64,000 bases of DNA from Vespa crabro (lineage: Eukaryota; Arthropoda; Insecta; Hymenoptera; Vespidae), in assembly GCF_910589235.1 (NCBI RefSeq), contig NC_060955.1, forward strand, positions 903,501 to 967,500. The letters are read 5' to 3'. Below, piece after piece: positions 63,440-64,000 of this stretch (positions within the stretch are counted from its first letter, which is position 1; each line of letters opens with the position of its first letter). A model generated the notes under the pieces. It was not told the origin of the DNA and ran no database searches. It was given only the letters and a program-made list of their open reading frames with translations. Position numbers and translations under genes: made by a program.

Positions 63440-63853
63440 TTGTTTCGGGCTCTCGTAAATTCCAAAAGAAGCAAGCCTCAAGAACGAAGTCGATCGGCGC
63501 GTTTCGTAGGCAGGAAAGATCGCGTTCTCTCTTCTGCACCCTCCTCTCGCCTCCTCTTCCTCCTCCTCCTCTCTCCGTCCCTCTTCCAATCTCTTTCTCT
63601 TCTCTCTCTTTCTTTCTCTCTTTCTCTCGTTCGGCAGCCGGACGATTTTCAGCCGCTTATTACGAGGCTTCGCGTTCTCCTCAGGCTCGGTCACGCAAGC
63701 AGCACATCGTGGGACTCGGAACAGCTCGCAAACTCGTTTGGTAGAGGGAAGAAAGAAAGAAGAAAGAAGAAGAAGAAGGACCGACGGCGACCGACCGACC
63801 GACCGACTGGAGCGACCAAGCGACGTCCTCGTCGCGTTTTCGATGGAAATCGA

Positions 63854-63911
<58 letters not shown>

Positions 63912-64000
63912 TGTTGAGGAAAGGCAGTAGGAACGCGTGGGTTTGTAGAGTTGCACATAGGAGAACGACGTAACATGCTCGTTCGACCTTTTCCAACGTT
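63440..64000. promoter_or_regulatory. Second CpG-rich block at the right edge
   Basis: CT runs, CGAC tetranucleotides (63781-63806) and a (CGT)n tract of about 17 units (63854-63904) lie in CpG-rich DNA. Open frames on both strands are low complexity. It resembles 5' UTR or promoter DNA continuing past the window, but nothing fixes its direction. Confidence 0.3.

Larger units (their letters stand above)
56150..63440. other. Repeat-rich noncoding DNA, possibly an intron of a rightward gene
   Basis: Many microsatellites and two sets of degenerate local duplications are present, with no recognised exon. If the donor at 55696 is real this is intron. Confidence 0.45.

Overview
This window is from a eukaryotic nuclear genome, almost certainly an arthropod and most likely an insect of hymenopteran type. 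The evidence is one clearly spliced gene of an insect immunoglobulin-superfamily (IgSF) type with short GT-AG introns, an AT-rich background that still keeps many CpGs, and an extreme density of simple repeats (AT, GA/CT, A/T homopolymers, tri- and tetranucleotides). Nearly all the long open frames are translations of those repeats (poly-Ser/Leu, Arg/Glu, Tyr/Ile, Lys/Phe) and are not genes.

The one gene I can defend is on the + strand at 39378-42474. Nine coding exons join with matching phases into 490 residues plus a stop: an acidic N-terminal segment, three Ig-like domains with paired cysteines, one fibronectin type III (FN3) domain, two tiny symmetric exons (27 and 30 nt) that encode an acidic linker, and a last exon that ends in a short hydrophobic tail typical of a GPI-anchor signal. 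This 3xIg + FN3 + GPI layout is that of the insect klingon/wrapper/CG13506-like adhesion proteins. The exon carrying the start codon and signal peptide is not resolved. The first visible exon opens in phase 1, so at least one upstream exon is missing, possibly far away across the repeat-rich left arm. The 3' UTR probably holds one more small intron (42502-42580).

Layout. 1-39.3 kb: no supportable coding exon; probably intronic or intergenic, with dense microsatellites, a roughly 0.7-kb minisatellite of about 125-bp units in an A-B-A'-B' order (about 14.37-15.06 kb), a degenerate threefold repeat (1.3-1.85 kb) and a perfect 26-bp palindrome (29.29 kb). 39.38-43.1 kb: the IgSF gene; the intron between its two FN3 exons holds a mariner-type MITE-like insertion. 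43.1-46.9 kb: AT-rich 3' flank. 46.95-48.0 kb and 53.5-56.2 kb: GC/CpG-rich blocks full of GA/CT and CGA/CGT repeats, with a palindromic E-box at 47.07 kb and a good splice donor at 55.697 kb. They resemble promoter or 5' UTR DNA of a gene that would continue rightwards past the window. 56.2-64 kb: repeat-rich noncoding DNA with two degenerate local duplications, a six-copy perfect 15-bp minisatellite and a second CpG-rich block at the right edge.

I found no rRNA, tRNA, CRISPR, operon, virus or toxin gene, and no new multi-gene system. The main points of interest are the structure of the IgSF gene (microexons, missing 5' end, MITE in an intron) and the higher-order minisatellite.
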